64,000 nucleotides of DNA from NCBI GenBank assembly GCA_037126765.1, contig JBBCBC010000030.1, forward strand, positions 7,586,786 through 7,650,785, in the 5' to 3' direction. A model generated the notes under the pieces. It had not been told where the DNA came from. It did no database searches and saw nothing but the letters and a program-made list of their open reading frames with translations. The position numbers were made by a program, and so were the translations under genes. Shown here one piece after another: positions 36,975 through 49,876 of the stretch. Every line of letters starts with the position of its first letter. Within the stretch, counting starts at the first letter, position 1. Source of the stretch: Stenogyne calaminthoides (lineage: Eukaryota; Streptophyta; Magnoliopsida; Lamiales; Lamiaceae).

Positions 36975-39900
36975 ATGGATCGAAAGTGGGTTCGAGCAGA
37001 TCGATTATCAGATGAGTATAGGAATGGGGTGGAAGAATTTTGTAATCATGCAATTAGACACTGCACCGACCCTCGGTACATTCCATGTCCATGTTGGAAA
37101 TGTATGAATGGAAAAACCGTTAGTGGTCGAGAAAGTCTGTTCCACCACTTGATGATTCACGGTATTGATAAAACATATACCGTTTGGACATATCATGGTG
37201 AGAGAAGAGATGGATGTAGCTCAAGCAATCTAGAAACTGACTTTAGGTTTGAAGATACAGTGGATGCGAATATTTTTGATGATGTACCGAATGTTGATAC
37301 ATCGAGTGGGGATGACAATGATCTGCGAGATCACCCTTATATGTCAGAGAAGTTAAGGGATTCTACTGGATTACCACTGTGGCCCGGGTGTAAGAAGGCA
37401 ACAAAATTGTTAGCTGTGTTGATAATGTTCAACCTAAAAGCAGCTCACCAGTTGTCCGATGAGTGCTTCACAAGTATGCTGGAAATAGTTAGTGGTCTAT
37501 TGCCTGATGGAAATGTACTACCTAAGAGAGCATATGATGCTAAACAAATGCTCAAGTCCATCTGGTTAACACATCAGAAACTTCATGCTTGTCCGGGTGA
37601 TTGTATTTTATTTCGGAAGGAGTATGCAGATCTCGATGAATGTCCCAAGTGTGGGGAGAAGCGATATAAGAAAAATAAATCTCCCGCGAAGGTGTTGTGG
37701 TACTTTCCAATAATACCAAGATTCAGGAGAATGTATAGTAGCGTTGTGGATGCTAGAAATTTAACTTGGCATCATGATGATAGTATCAAAGATGGAATGC
37801 TAAGACACCCTGTTGATTCACCCCAGTGGAAGACATTCGATGTCAGACATCCAAAATTTGGCAACGAGCCACGACACTTGCGTCTTGCACTCTCAACTGA
37901 CGGAATGAATCCGTTCGGTATCCAAAGTACCAACCATAGTACATGGCCAGTGATTCTGTTAGTTTATAACCTTTCACCCGAGTTGTGCATGAAACGCACT
38001 TACATGATGTTGTCTATGTTGATATCAGGACCCAAACAACCTGGTAACGACCTAGATGTATACCTGGCTCCTTTGATAGAGGACTTAAAGCTGATGTGGG
38101 ATGAGGGTGTCGATGTGTATGATGCCTGTAGAAAGGAGAATTTCAAGTTGAAGGCCATGCTGTTTGGAACTATCAATGACTTTCCCGCTAACGGGAATCT
38201 ATCTGGATATAGTGTGAAGGGGGGCGATGCATGTCCTTGTTGTACCAAGAAGACACATCACATTCGCTTGAGTCATTGTAGGAAGACCGTTTATATGGGA
38301 CATAGGAGGTGGTTGGACCCAACGCATAAGTACAGAACAATGGTTGATGCATTCGATGGCACAATCGAGACAGGTGAAGCACCACGTTTATTGTCAAGTT
38401 CGGATGTATTGAATGAGATGAAGAATATCGACACACAATACGGAAAGAGCTTCGCAAAGAGTGTCCCCACTAGCGGTTGGAAGAAGGAATCAATTTTCTT
38501 TCAATTGCCCTATTGGAAAGAGCTGTATGTTAGACACTTCATTGATCTAATGCACGTTGAGAAGAACGTTTGTGCCAGCTTGCTCAATACTCTGCTAGCT
38601 GATAAGAAGTCCAAGGATGGTTACAATGCAAGAATGGATATGATTGATATTGGAATAAGAGCGTAACTAAAACACATGCCTAGAGAAAGGGTAAACCGTT
38701 CTTACCTCTGCGCCGCACACACCTTGTCAACCAATGAGAGAAAAGAGTTACTTCAGACGCTAAAGGATGTGAAAGTACCAGAGGGTTATTCGTCCAACAT
38801 ACGGAGACTTGTATCAGATGATGGCATGAGACTGATGAATCTGAAATCGCATGACTATCATGTCATCATGGAGACTTTCTTGCCCATTGCAATACGTTCT
38901 ATCTTGCCTGAAAATGTGCACATAACCATAACAAAGTTATGTTGGTTCTTCAAGGCAATGAGTAGCAAGGTCATAGATCCTAGAAAATTGCTTGGTTTTT
39001 CGAGGCGGCGGTTGTGGGGACTCTCTGTGAGCTTGAGATGTATTTTTCCTCCATCATTTTTTGATATAATGATTCACCTAACAGTTCATTTGGTACACGA
39101 GACAAGGATGTGTGGTCATGCTCGTATGCGATGGATGTATGGTGTAGAGAGATATATGAAAGTGCTCAAAGGATATGTGATGAATAAGTCCAAACCGGAG
39201 GGATGCATTGCAGAACGCTATTTAGTAGAAGAAGCGTTAATCTTCGGGTCTCAATTTATTCGAATGTCGCCTGGGCTACCCTGCAGACATCAATAGGATG
39301 GATGGTGAAGGCATTACCGGGTGGTCAACCCGTAAGTGTTAGTATGGAGGAACTAACATGGATGCACTTGTGCGTACTTCCACAACACGGTCGACGTCTT
39401 TCCTTTTATTGACTTGCACATCGATCACTTGCTGAGAGAAATCCCACCAGAGATATATCATGGATTGAAGTTGAGCACAATCGCACGCGTTTGTTGACCG
39501 TTCAATGGTTATGTAGAAAATATGTTGTCACCAATGAAAATAATCGTTGAATGAAAGAGTTAAGTGGTTATCCGTAATGCACGATAGACATGTGTATTCA
39601 TACAAGTGTTATCTTAGGAACGGATACACATTTTATACTAGAGATCATGATGCCACAAGTACTATGTAGAATAGTGGAGTGTCCATTACTGCAACTGCAG
39701 TGGATCAATCAAATACTACTTACTTTGGACAGATTATCAACATTTGGGAACTCGACTATATTGTTCACCGTCAACCAATCTTCGAGTGTAGTTGGGTGAG
39801 GATCCTAACGGGGTCCAAGTTGAAAGTTCGGGTTCGTGTCGTTGATTTGAAGAATGTGGGATCTGATGACCCTTACATAATGGCCATCAAGCTCAACAAA

Positions 39901-40213
39901 TTTTCTATGTCCCCTAACCGGTTAATAAGAAATGGTCCATTGTAGTTCTGTCAAACAAATTTAACAATAGTTTCCAGATTAGCGACCATGTCGATAATGA
40001 TGTTGACACAATTGATGATCCTTTTCAGAACTTCACTCATTCTGCACCATCTTTCGAGGATCCTGCAAATCCACGCCCATACCAGAGAATAATTAGAGAT
40101 GAGGATGAATATGACAATCCGGATCTTGTTAACATTTATGGTCATGAACGAGAAAAGTCAACCAAAAAACGAAAAGAAAAACAAGTGCTAAAAAGAAATG
40201 TACGACTTTATTG
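36975..40213 (+). pseudogene. TNP2-type CACTA transposase
   Basis: The start ATG at 36975 (MDRKWV...) fits the family's usual beginning. Residues ~1-75 are the transposase-associated domain (Cys/His pattern CPCWKC...HHLMIHG). Residues ~140-480 form the Tnp2 domain (CPKCGEKRYKK; LSTDGMNPFG; CPCCTKK). A C-terminal DUF4218-type part (FPPSFFDIMIHLTVHLV, PEGCIAERY) lies in 38676-39296, followed by a DUF4216-like part (39679-39945, IWELDY...FECSWV). One in-frame TAA at 38664-38666 interrupts the Tnp2/DUF4218 join. After 39296 at least two frame changes occur before the acidic tail ends near 40213. It would cut and move the element in the nucleus; it is inactive as read, but only lightly damaged. 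Confidence 0.9.
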
Positions 40214-40338
40214 AATGTTGTTTCTTATGCTTTATTAAATGTTGTTTCTTCTGCTTTATTAAATGTTGTTTCTTCTGGTTTATTGAATATTGTTTGTTTT
40301 TTATTTATTAAATGTTGTTTCTTCTACTTTACAGGATC

Positions 40339-43300
40339 ATGTCTCGTTTGCCATATCCCGAAGATGATGGAGATGATGATGGATATTCTGATGGAGATCA
40401 TGGCACATATGATCATGGTACATATGATCGACAGCATCCTGATGACTTGAGAGAGTGTGACACTGATGCTCCCACCACCACTAGCAGCTCCGGGGAGAAG
40501 CGCACTTCGGTATAGTCACGATGTCATCTATTAAGAGAGCTCGTAGTAAGGGAAAAACACTTGAGTAATTTTATTACAATTGAACAGTTTGAAATCGATA
40601 AATATATTGATTGATCGTTGAACCTAATTAAATACTATGTTATTGCAGTTATCGTTCAATGAGTTTGGACAGGCAATAGGAAAAGAGAGTGAGTCGTTGT
40701 CCTTCTACATTGGAGCTGCAGTCAGGAGCGTGATCCCTATCATGCTGCCAACCAAGGAATGGCGTAGCCCCAAACTGACTCCTTTGAAGGAAAGATTATA
40801 GGACGAACTTATGGTATGTTAATTATATGTTTATTGAAAGTTGTAGTATGATTACTAAATTTACTAAATTGTTATGTTATATGCATATAGACTACATTCA
40901 TAGGTCTTGACCACACAAAGAAGAAGCAAATATTGTCGCAAGCTGGAGTAATGGCCAAAAATTTTCGGGCTTGGTTGAGAAGTAACACACGAGATCTGAA
41001 AACTGATCTTTACTCGGCTAGTCCACCTCCAGCGTATCAGAATAGCCCTATGGTGGCTCCATACTGGGAGGAGTTTGTGAGCAGAGCTATGGAGGATGAT
41101 TTCCAGGTAGTCATTTCCTCAATTTCTAATGTCCTAAGCTTTTCAGTGTTTATCATATTTCTATTATACTGAAGAATCGAAGTAATAAAAATCGCGAGCA
41201 AGCCAAGTCGATGGAGGCGCGATATCGTGGATCCAAGAAAGGTTATGCACGAATAAGAGAAAATATGGTGAGATCAAAATCCTAACTTTTAATTTTTTTT
41301 ATGTATTCACTTTAAATATATCTAATAAAGGGACACGTTCATCATTATCGTAGAAAGAAGAAAGAAGAAAAGCTGGAGAGAGTGAGCCTGTTGTTACCCA
41401 TTTCGACTTATTTCAAACTACCAGAAAGGGTCGAGATGGGAATATTCACGATCCCAGTGCACAGCGCATCATCGAAGACGCGGTAATCTATCCATTAATT
41501 TATCTTTCAATTACAAACTATTATTTCTAAACAAATAATTAAATAATAATCTTTTGTTTTTGTGATTCAGGAGCGTCTATCTCAGACCATGACGCCCGAG
41601 GACATCTGCATTATCGGCCCTGATGATCTGTTTGGACGGGCTATAGGTCGCCAAGAGCATCCCGGCCGCTTATGGAGTGTCGGATATGGCGTGACGAAGA
41701 CATCGTTAGCGATGGCACCTGGTCTTCAAGCCATGAATATGGTGGGTATACTAACGGAAAATGTTGCTAAGTTGGCAAAGATGTGGAACGTTTAAGGTCT
41801 GAGAGAAGAACGAGCCATGGAATGTCGTCGAGTGGAGCAAGCTGTGAACATAGTGTCGCTAATACTATGTTTTCAGCTAACCCTAGGGACTACTTTATTG
41901 AGGCACTTCAAAACGTCTCCCAGGTATTAGATGTGCATGTCTCATATTTGTTTTATTTAAAGACTAGTGTATTAAAATTTTCTAACTAAATATCTTATTC
42001 GAACAACCACCGACCTTTTGCTACCTTTATTTGGAGGATCCCGATCGGTTGGTGGCCACATGAACGTTGCACAGCTCCCATGGAATGATTCATGGTCATC
42101 CCATCACTCTTGGTTGCGTGAGGGTCACACTCGATGTACCCGTAGCCGGACAAGAGGATTCAGCGGTGCCAAAACCAATCGATGAAGTCGTCACTGTCGG
42201 AACAGCGGTCGGGCACTTCATCGAATGATCGAGCAACTTGGTCTCTAGCACCATGAGGGTAAAATATATGTTATTAAAATTCATTATCTTATTTGTGGTT
42301 CTAAATAATATTGCAAATTAATTATAGAATCTACCGACACCACAAATGCCTCAGAAGAAATCACCACAAAAGGCTAAAGAGAAATCGAGGGGTGTCGTAG
42401 ACAGACAGAGGGGGAGAACGAGGTGTTTGGGAATGAGTTGCACAGATCTATTCAGGGTGAATATTTAAATACAATTCAATTCATTAATTATTACTAGCAT
42501 GAATTAATCCTATATTAATTCAAATAATAATTACAACAACATATCATGCATATAAAAAACTACGTAAAACCTACGCATGCGGAATCTACGGGTTTACGTG
42601 AGCGTACCTCTCGGGATGACAGTGACTTCGGTCGGACGGACTAACCAAAAGGACTTCCCAAGTATTCCCTTAGCCCTTGCTCAACAATCCGGTGGAAGGA
42701 TACTCGCGAACAATTAACAAAAGAAAAAAATAAACTTTGTTGCACCACTTATGTGGATTTGCTAATATTTCCAGCACATGGAATTGTACATGGGAATGAA
42801 CTAATCATCCCCTATTTATAGGAGGGAGGGTGGACGAAAATTTAGTGATATTTCAATGTGTGAAAAGACTTTTCTTGGTCACCAAGAAATCTTGAATATA
42901 TCCCATATATTCTTTTTCCCATAATTAAAATATTCCACAAAATTCCACCTCCTCTATTTTATGGTATTTTCGAAAAATATAGTGTGCAAGAATCCAAGAT
43001 TTGGATCTTCTTGAATTTATGAGATATTCTTGTATTTCAAGAAATACATATCTTCCATAATATCTTTTCAAGAAAATCAAGAAAATCTTTCTTGCCCTCT
43101 ATTTTCCAAAATTTCGAAATATCACTATGAATAACCAAGTGGGAGATTTCTTGAATTTAATGAGATAATCTTGTATTCCAAGAATACATATCTTCATTCC
43201 ATAACAAAATTCAAAGAAAATCCTTCTCCCTCTTTTATCCATAATTTTCGAAAATTGAGAGGAAATATAAGCAACAATATTTATTTTATTTTAATCACCT

Positions 43301-45532
43301 TTTCAGTTATTGGACTATATGTTGGGCTACTCAGGGGGCCTTTAGGAGAATTAAGATTGGACCTTCTAATGGATCTTGAATATCTAATATTGAGCCACAA
43401 TATAATTCAAGCCCATAAATATTAATTAATCCCACTACATAATTAATATTGCACCATCCATCTTAACCCATATTACAGTCAATATGGCTCCCGGTCATTA
43501 TTTCCCGTGTTTAAGATTATCTAGCCCATTAATTAATTCAAGCCACTGAAATAGCTTTCCGTTAATTAATATCTTTTGTCCTTGGTCGAGGAACGGTTCA
43601 ACATTATTATCCATACCGGAAACTAATTCCACTTGCAAGATTTGGTATGATAAAACTTATGAACCTCCCAAGGGGGCAAATCAAGCAAGCGTACTTGCAC
43701 ACGATTCTTCGTATTAAATCTTAGCAATCACATGTGACCAATAATATTGCCCAAGATAAAAAGTATTGAATCTCTCTCTGATTCGCTACCCATGATAAGT
43801 CAAAGCAATAGTTACCGATCCCACGTGATCCTATTTAAGGGACGAAGGTTAAGAAACAACGAACCACTGAGGTCTAATTCTTCCTTGTTCAGTTCTGAAG
43901 AATTTATCCTCCTGTAGGTCCTATTCAGCGCATCAGTCATGCACTAGTGTAATCTCTTGGTCAAGACAAACCAATCTGAGCCTTACACCTCAACCTTTCA
44001 CGATGGTTGTTCATTTCCATCTGGGTCGTGAATGGCGTACTATTAGTTACAAGGGACTGTTAATTTAATCTTCTGTGATCTGGTATCACTAAATTAACTA
44101 CAGTGTAACACGTACGAATTATTGAACAATTATGCAGTAAATATATATAACATTCAATCATATTTAAAGCATCAGTGATAAACAATTTATTTCAGTAAAT
44201 AAGTCTAAAAATTCAGTTTCGATTATACAAAGTAAAAGCATACTTTTCAGTATAATCCCAACACGAGGGACTCTACTGTGCCCAGATTTGGTTATCCCAT
44301 GACTGGAGACTTAGATCACGATGATTATTTACAGTCTAGGGTGCACCGGATGGTCTCGTCTAATGCTTTCGAGATTGTCACAGTTCCCATGCTTGCTCAC
44401 TTTCATCAGAATACTTTCCAAGAATTCGCCAGTGAGGAACATGTGCTCGAAGTCTTGAATGAAGACTGGTTGAGTGCAACCACCATAGCCCTTTACCTCA
44501 GGTATGTGTTTACTAATTCTCAATATTCACTTTCTGTATAGTTTAATTTTATTTTTAAATATTAATTAGCGTATATATGTTGGTTAAAGATATTTGGGTG
44601 AGGTATATCTCTCCAGAGATGTCCGAGCAAGTGGAATGTATTCCTTCGTCTCCCCCCAAGTGTCTTGCATATTAGGTGATAGGGCACAGAGCATGGATGG
44701 GTTAGTTAATCATATGCTGAATCAAACTGGGAGCGATCATCTCATTTTTTGGCCAACAAATGTGGGGTGAGTGATAAACATTTCGTTAAAATTTGTATTC
44801 ATGTTTATAATAATTGCACATATATATGCTAAATTTGTAGTTAATTTTAATATTCTCAATATAATATAAGAATCATTGGGTGTTGGTCGCCATACACATG
44901 AATACATTAAGTGTGTATTTTATGGACCCAGCTCAGGATGGAGTTTATTCAAATCGCCCTGATCTCATTTCATATATGGAAGCGTAAGTTCATTTTTAAT
45001 ATTCTATATAATGATTTGTTTTACTTTTAAAATTATGCATATTTAATCTATTTTTACTTTTTAATTATAATAATAATTGTGTGATGACGATATATCGGAG
45101 TCGCCTTCAGAGTCAAGGTTCAAGATCTAAGTTAAATAAAGTGAACTGGATTAACATTAAGGTAAATTTAATTTAGTAAATTATCAAATTAATAGAAAGA
45201 AATCATAATTGTAATATGTGATTATAATTGTTAATCAATAGGTTCTGAGGCAACGAGATAATGAACATTGTGGACATTTTGTGTGTTGCTTTATTGAAGA
45301 TATAATCCGCACTTCTCTAACGAATATTCCTCTCAATGTAAGTCAATTTATCGATTTATTTAAATTATTATTGATTGAATAAAAATTCATACTATATTGA
45401 TTGATTCGTTGTTTGCAGTTTGTCTATGAACGTGAGCTCAAATCTTACTCTAAGAAAAGACTGGAGAAATGGAAAAACAATTGGATGGGGTACCTTTACA
45501 ATCGATTCTTATATTCATACGATATTGAGTGA
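40339..45532 (+). pseudogene. Spliced CACTA accessory gene: Transposase_24-like plus Ulp1/C48 protease-like
   Basis: Exons join in phase at GT-AG borders: 40335-40509, 40649-40813, 40891-41106, 41175-41267, 41354-41482, from 41571. The first exon encodes an acidic D/G/Y-rich start, followed by a plant transposase Ptta/En/Spm-type domain. The solo LTR splits an exon at 42423/44269. Later exons (to 44501, ~44590-44767, 44871-44983, ending 45161, 45242-45337, 45419-45532) encode a Ulp1-like cysteine peptidase: His in NHWVLVAIH, Asp in YFMDP, Gln in VLRQRD and Cys in EHCGHFVC are all present. A TAG at 40799-40801 interrupts exon 2, and frames are unclear around 41750-42060. Such Ulp1-related genes are common second genes of plant CACTA elements; their substrate is unknown. 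Confidence 0.8.
42424..44263 (-). mobile_element. Solo BARE/Angela-type LTR in the CACTA accessory gene
   Basis: It is 1840 bp with TGTT...AACA edges. On the minus strand it starts TGTTGGGATTATACTG at 44263. A 5-bp duplication CGAGG (42419-42423; 44264-44268) flanks it, and there is no internal domain. It is the footprint of an insertion that later lost its interior by LTR-LTR recombination. It belongs to the same LTR family as the element that hosts this CACTA transposon. A TATAAATA box is at 42820-42813. Confidence 0.93.
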
Positions 45533-45890
45533 TCGTTGTTTAAAATTTTGGTAGCATGTAATTAAATTATATATTTGTGATGATATATATTTCATGTTTT
45601 TGGTGTATTGGACGTATGTTTATGATGTGTATGTTTATTTATATTTCATGACGTTTATTTATTTGATGTTTTGGTATTGGACGTATATGTGGTATAAGTT
45701 TTGGTTTATGGTTTTATTATAGGATTTTTGGTTTATGGTTTATGGTATTGGACGTATATATAAGTTTTGGTTTATGGTTTTATTATAGGATTTTTAAAAT
45801 ATAAATTAATAATTGAAAAAAAAAAGATATTGGACAAATGATGTTTATAAATCATTGTCTATCTAACATAATAAACGAAATTATTAAAAA
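45533..45890 (+). other. 3' flank of the CACTA accessory gene
   Basis: T-rich sequence with no gene. A segment containing GGTTTATGGTTTTATTATAG is repeated at ~45702 and ~45769. It probably contains the 3' untranslated region. Confidence 0.4.
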
Positions 45891-45894
45891 AAAT

Positions 45895-46130
45895 AAGTTA
45901 GACAACGGTTATTAACCGCTGTCGATCCTTTTTAGACTTGGATAATTATTTAATAAATCACCGCCCAAGCCCATTTTTGCAATGCGGTTGAAAACCCGTC
46001 CAAGCCCAATCTTTTAGACAACGGTTTTTTTAATAGTCATCTGGCTTGGCGATATTATTATTGGACAACTGTTATAACCGCTCTCTAAGGGCTATTTTAA
46101 CAGCTGTCCAAACCCAAATATGTATTAGTG
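45895..46130 (-). repeat. Right subterminal and terminal repeats of the CACTA element
   Basis: Motifs of the AACGGTTATTAACCGCTGTC type at ~45904-45925, ~46020-46030 and ~46065-46083 mirror those at the left end, and the terminal repeat ends TATTAGTG at 46130. Confidence 0.8.
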
Positions 46131-46333
46131 ACTTGCAAGATTTGGTATGATAAAACTTCTGAGCCTCCCAAGGGGACTAATCCAGCAAGATGAACTTGCA
46201 CACCGATTCTCCGTATTAAATTTTAGCAATCGTCATGTAACTAATAATATTGCCCAAGATACAAGGTATTGAATCTCATTAATTCTCTACCCATCGTAAG
46301 TCAAAGTAATAGTTATTAATTTCACACGATACT

Positions 46334-47993
46334 TGTTGGGATATTTTAGTTTTGATGGATTATGCCAAAACAATATCAAATTGTTTTTATCGAAGCTAAT
46401 CTACAGATAACAAGTTGAGGGGGAACGAAAGAACAAGTTGAGGGGGAACTCACGAAATCAGAAGAAGATGATCGAGATCAGACGAGGCTGCAGACGTGAC
46501 TGGTCAAGATCAGATGAGTAAGATGAGTTCCGGAGTTAACTGGTGAGCTGTGCAAAATCAGAAGAGAAGAAAAGCTAAGCCAGATGACCAGAAGATCAGA
46601 AGAGAAGGTTGCAGATCAAAAGAGGAAAGGTATTTAGACCGACGAGATCGACGCGATTGAGACTGATGTTCTAACCTCGATGCGCATTTAATTCGATGTT
46701 ATCCCGATATGTCGACTGAAGACGTTTGATCCGATCAATGAGTTGATCAGATCAGCAAGAAGAAATCAGATAGTTCGAGCCGTTGAACTGGGGGTCAAAC
46801 AGTAAAAAGTGACTTGAGGGTCGATGTCCGGGTCAAGAATCAACTCACCACCGAAGTGTCAGATACCGACGTATAAGGTCCGCCAAGAGAAGTCTGAAAG
46901 AATCAAGAATCCTGAGTAAAAGTATCCTGAAGACTCAGAAGAATCCTGAGACTCAGAAGATTCCTGAAGACTCAGAAGAAACCTGAGACTCAGAAGAATC
47001 CTGAAGACTCAGAAGAATCCTAAAGACTCAAAAGAATCGGGAAGACTCAGAAGAATCCTGAAGACTCAGAGAAACCTGAAGACTCAGAAGATCCTGAAGA
47101 ATATAACCGTTAGATTCAGCTTTGAAGTGGACTAATGAGAGGAAGACAACCAGCCTGAAAAAGCTGCAGAACTTACAGAATAGTATGGATTTGAATGTGA
47201 TTCTCTCCAACGGTAACATTCAAATCCACACTATCAATACAAGGTCTTTCATCATTCTAAAGTGTGGAGAGTGTGGAGAATGTGGAAAAAGATGCTACAG
47301 AGCCAAGAGCCATATACTCAAAGCATTCCCACCATAGAACACAAAACTGTAGACATACAAATACATCCATGAGTGTTCTAAAACCCAATCTAAGCAACCC
47401 ACGATATATCCTAAGCTTAGAGAGATTTTCCCAACCTTAGCATTGAGGCTAAACAAATGTAAGGGAAACTCTCTACCTAGTTGGAGACACCAACCAATCC
47501 CAAACCCTATTGTTAGGTAGTTTGTGTGATTGTTGGAGTTGTAAAGAGTGAGTAAGCTGCAGAGTAGTCAGCCAGAAAACTCTAGAGAAGAAGTGAGTAA
47601 ACTATCTTGCATAGTCAGAAAGCTTGTGTGTGTTTGAGTAAGTAAGTTGCAGAGTAGTCAGCCATAAAACTCAAATGTAGAAGAAGTGAGTAAGCTACAG
47701 TGAGTTGGCCTGAAAGCTTGTAGGCGATCCCGTGGAGGCTGATAAGTCCCGATTGAAGGAATTTCCCTAGGAACACGGAGATTGGATGTAGGAGTTTGAG
47801 TCTCCGAACCACTATACTTTATTGTGTTCTTTATTACTTTACATTCTTATCTTGTCGTATGCATTCGATTATAAGCAAAACATAACACATGGACTTAAAA
47901 AGCAAAAAATCTGGAATCACTCTGCCCTCACCCCTGTTTTATATGCATTACATGATTTTTCCTCATTTCATGGGTTTTTCACCGGGACAAACA
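46334..47993 (+). repeat. LTR A of the array
   Basis: 1660 bp, TGTTGGGATATTTT... to ...GGGACAAACA. The U3 minisatellite of AGACTCAGAAGAATCCTGA-type units runs ~46920-47100, and the R/U5 tandem block with GTAAGCTGCAGAGTAGTCAG cores runs ~47540-47720. Part of the first 450 bp (46600-46870) has altered CAG/CTG sites. Confidence 0.85.
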
Positions 47994-48320
47994 AGTGGTA
48001 TCAGAGCGGGAGTTCAAAAGGTTCACTTATTTCAAAGTGACCACCTGAACTGATCTATTTTAAAACCCGTTTCTGTACTGATACAAACAAGTGGTATCAG
48101 AGCGGGAGTTCAAAAGGTTCACTGATTTCAAAGTGACCACCTGAACTGATCTATTTTAAAACCCGTTTTTGTACTGATACAAACAAGTGGTATAAGAGCA
48201 GGAGTTCAAATGATCACTTTTAATGTGATCACCTGAACTAATCTTTTTAAACAAAAAAACCGTTTCTGTAAAAGTGCATATATTTTAATGTTTTGTCTTC
48301 ATTATCAAAAAGGGTGAAAT
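47994..48320 (+). other. Mini-internal domain A with three tandem primer-binding sites
   Basis: TGGTATCAGAGCGGGAGTTC begins at 47996, is repeated at 48092, and again with small changes at 48188. This is a 96-bp unit present three times. Each copy is preceded by ACAAACAAG, the same context as the LTR end. The remainder is AT-rich, ending with the polypurine tract AAAAAGGGTGAAA (~48307-48319). Confidence 0.9.
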
Positions 48321-49876
48321 TATTGGGATATTTTAGTTTTGATGAATTATGCCAAAATATTATCAAATTGTGTTATTGAAGCTAATCTACAGATAACAAG
48401 TTGAGGGGGGACGAAAGAACAAGTTGAGGGGGAACTCACGAAATCAGAAGAAGATGATCGAGATCGATGATGAGGAGATTTAGACCGATCAAGATCAGAT
48501 GAGTAAGATGAGTTTCGGAGTTAACTGATGAGCTGTGCAAAATCAAAAGAGAAGAAAAGCTAAGCCAACTGACCAGAAGATCAGAAGAGAAGGTTGTAGA
48601 TCAGAAGAGGAGCGGATGAGACTTATCGAGATCAGACGTGATTGAGATCAGATGTGCTAACCTGGTGTAGATGACCTGATGTTATCCTCGATATGTTGAC
48701 TTGAAGATAAAGTTGATCTCGATCACGAGCCGAAATCGATCGATCAAGAAGAAATCGATAAATTTCGAGTAAAATGACCGAGGGTCGCTGAAAAAAAGTG
48801 ACCTGAGGGTCGATGTCTAAGAATCAACTCAAGGTAGAGCGCCAAGATGCCCGACGTATAAGGTCCGGCAAGAGAAGTCCTCAAATCAAGAACTCGAGTA
48901 AAAAGTATCCTCAAGACTCGTAAGAATCAAGACTCGGAAGAATCTCAAGACTCGTAGAAACCCGATGACTTCGAAGATCCCAAGAATATAAATAATTCAA
49001 ATTTCGGACGTGGACCAATGAGAGGAAGACAACCAAATTAAAAAAAGCCACAGAACTTACAGAATAGTATGGATTTGAATGTGATTCTCTCCAACGGTAA
49101 CATTCAAATCCACATTATAAATACAAGGTCTTTCATCATTCTAAAGTGTGGAGAGTGCGGAGAATGTGGAAAAAGATGCTACAGAGCCAAGAGCCATATA
49201 CTCAAAGCATTCCCACCATAGAACACAAAACTGTAGACATACAAATTCATCCCTGAGTGTTCTAAAACCCAATCTAAGCAACCCACGAATTATTTCCTAA
49301 GCTTAGAGAGATTTTCCCAACCTTAGCATTGAGGTTAAACAAATGTAAGGGAAAATATCAATCTAGTTGGAGACACCAACCAAACCCTAACCCTATTATT
49401 AGGTAGTTTGTGTGATTGTTGGAGTTGTAAAGAGTGAGTAAGCTGCAGAGTAGTCAGCCAGAAAACTCTAGAGAAGAAGTGAGTAAAATATCTTGGATAG
49501 TCAGAAAGCTTGTGTGTGTTTGAGTAAGTAAGCTGCAGAGTAGTCACCGTAAAAACTCAAATGTAGAAGAAGTGAGTAAGCTACGATGAGTTAGCCCGAA
49601 AGCTTGTAGCGATCCCATGGAGGAGGATGATAAGTCCCGATTGAAGGAATTTCCTAGAATGGAGAGGGATGTAGGAGCTTGAGTCTCCGAACCACTATAC
49701 TTTGTTGTGTTCTTTATTGCTTTACGTTCTTATCTTGTCATATGCATTTGATTATAAGCAAAACACAACACATGGACTTAAAAAGCAAAAAATCTGGAAT
49801 CACTCTGTTCTCACCCCTGTTTTATATGCTTTACACGATTTTTCCGCATTTCATGTGTTTTTCACCGGGACAAACA
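48321..49876 (+). repeat. LTR B of the array
   Basis: 1556 bp, colinear with LTR A. The first bases read TATTGGG rather than TGTTGGG. The U3 minisatellite is shortened and many CAG/CTG sites are altered between ~48470 and 48990. It ends GACAAACA before the next primer-site block. Confidence 0.85.

Larger units (their letters stand above)
35752..46130 (+). mobile_element. CACTA (En/Spm, CMC) DNA transposon, 10.4 kb
   Basis: Ends begin CACTACTACACATTTAGG (35752) and, on the minus strand from 46130, CACTAATACATATTTGGG, giving imperfect ~28-bp terminal inverted repeats. A 3-bp duplication ACT (35749-35751 and 46131-46133) flanks it, as expected for CACTA. It carries subterminal repeats, a TNP2-type transposase gene and a spliced Transposase_24/Ulp1 gene in the same orientation. 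Without the nested solo LTR it is ~8.5 kb. It is inserted in the 5' LTR of the minus-strand copia element. Confidence 0.93.
34573..46333 (-). repeat. 5' LTR of the minus-strand copia element, split by the CACTA insertion
   Basis: LTR sequence runs 34573-35751 and resumes at 46131-46333. The join, ...TTCCACT then ACTTGCAAG..., restores the uninterrupted form seen at 43628-43645. The LTR is then cut off at 46333 by the LTR array and its start (TGTTGGG on the minus strand) is not found again. TATAAATA-type core promoter sequence (reverse) is at ~35068-35080. Confidence 0.8.
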
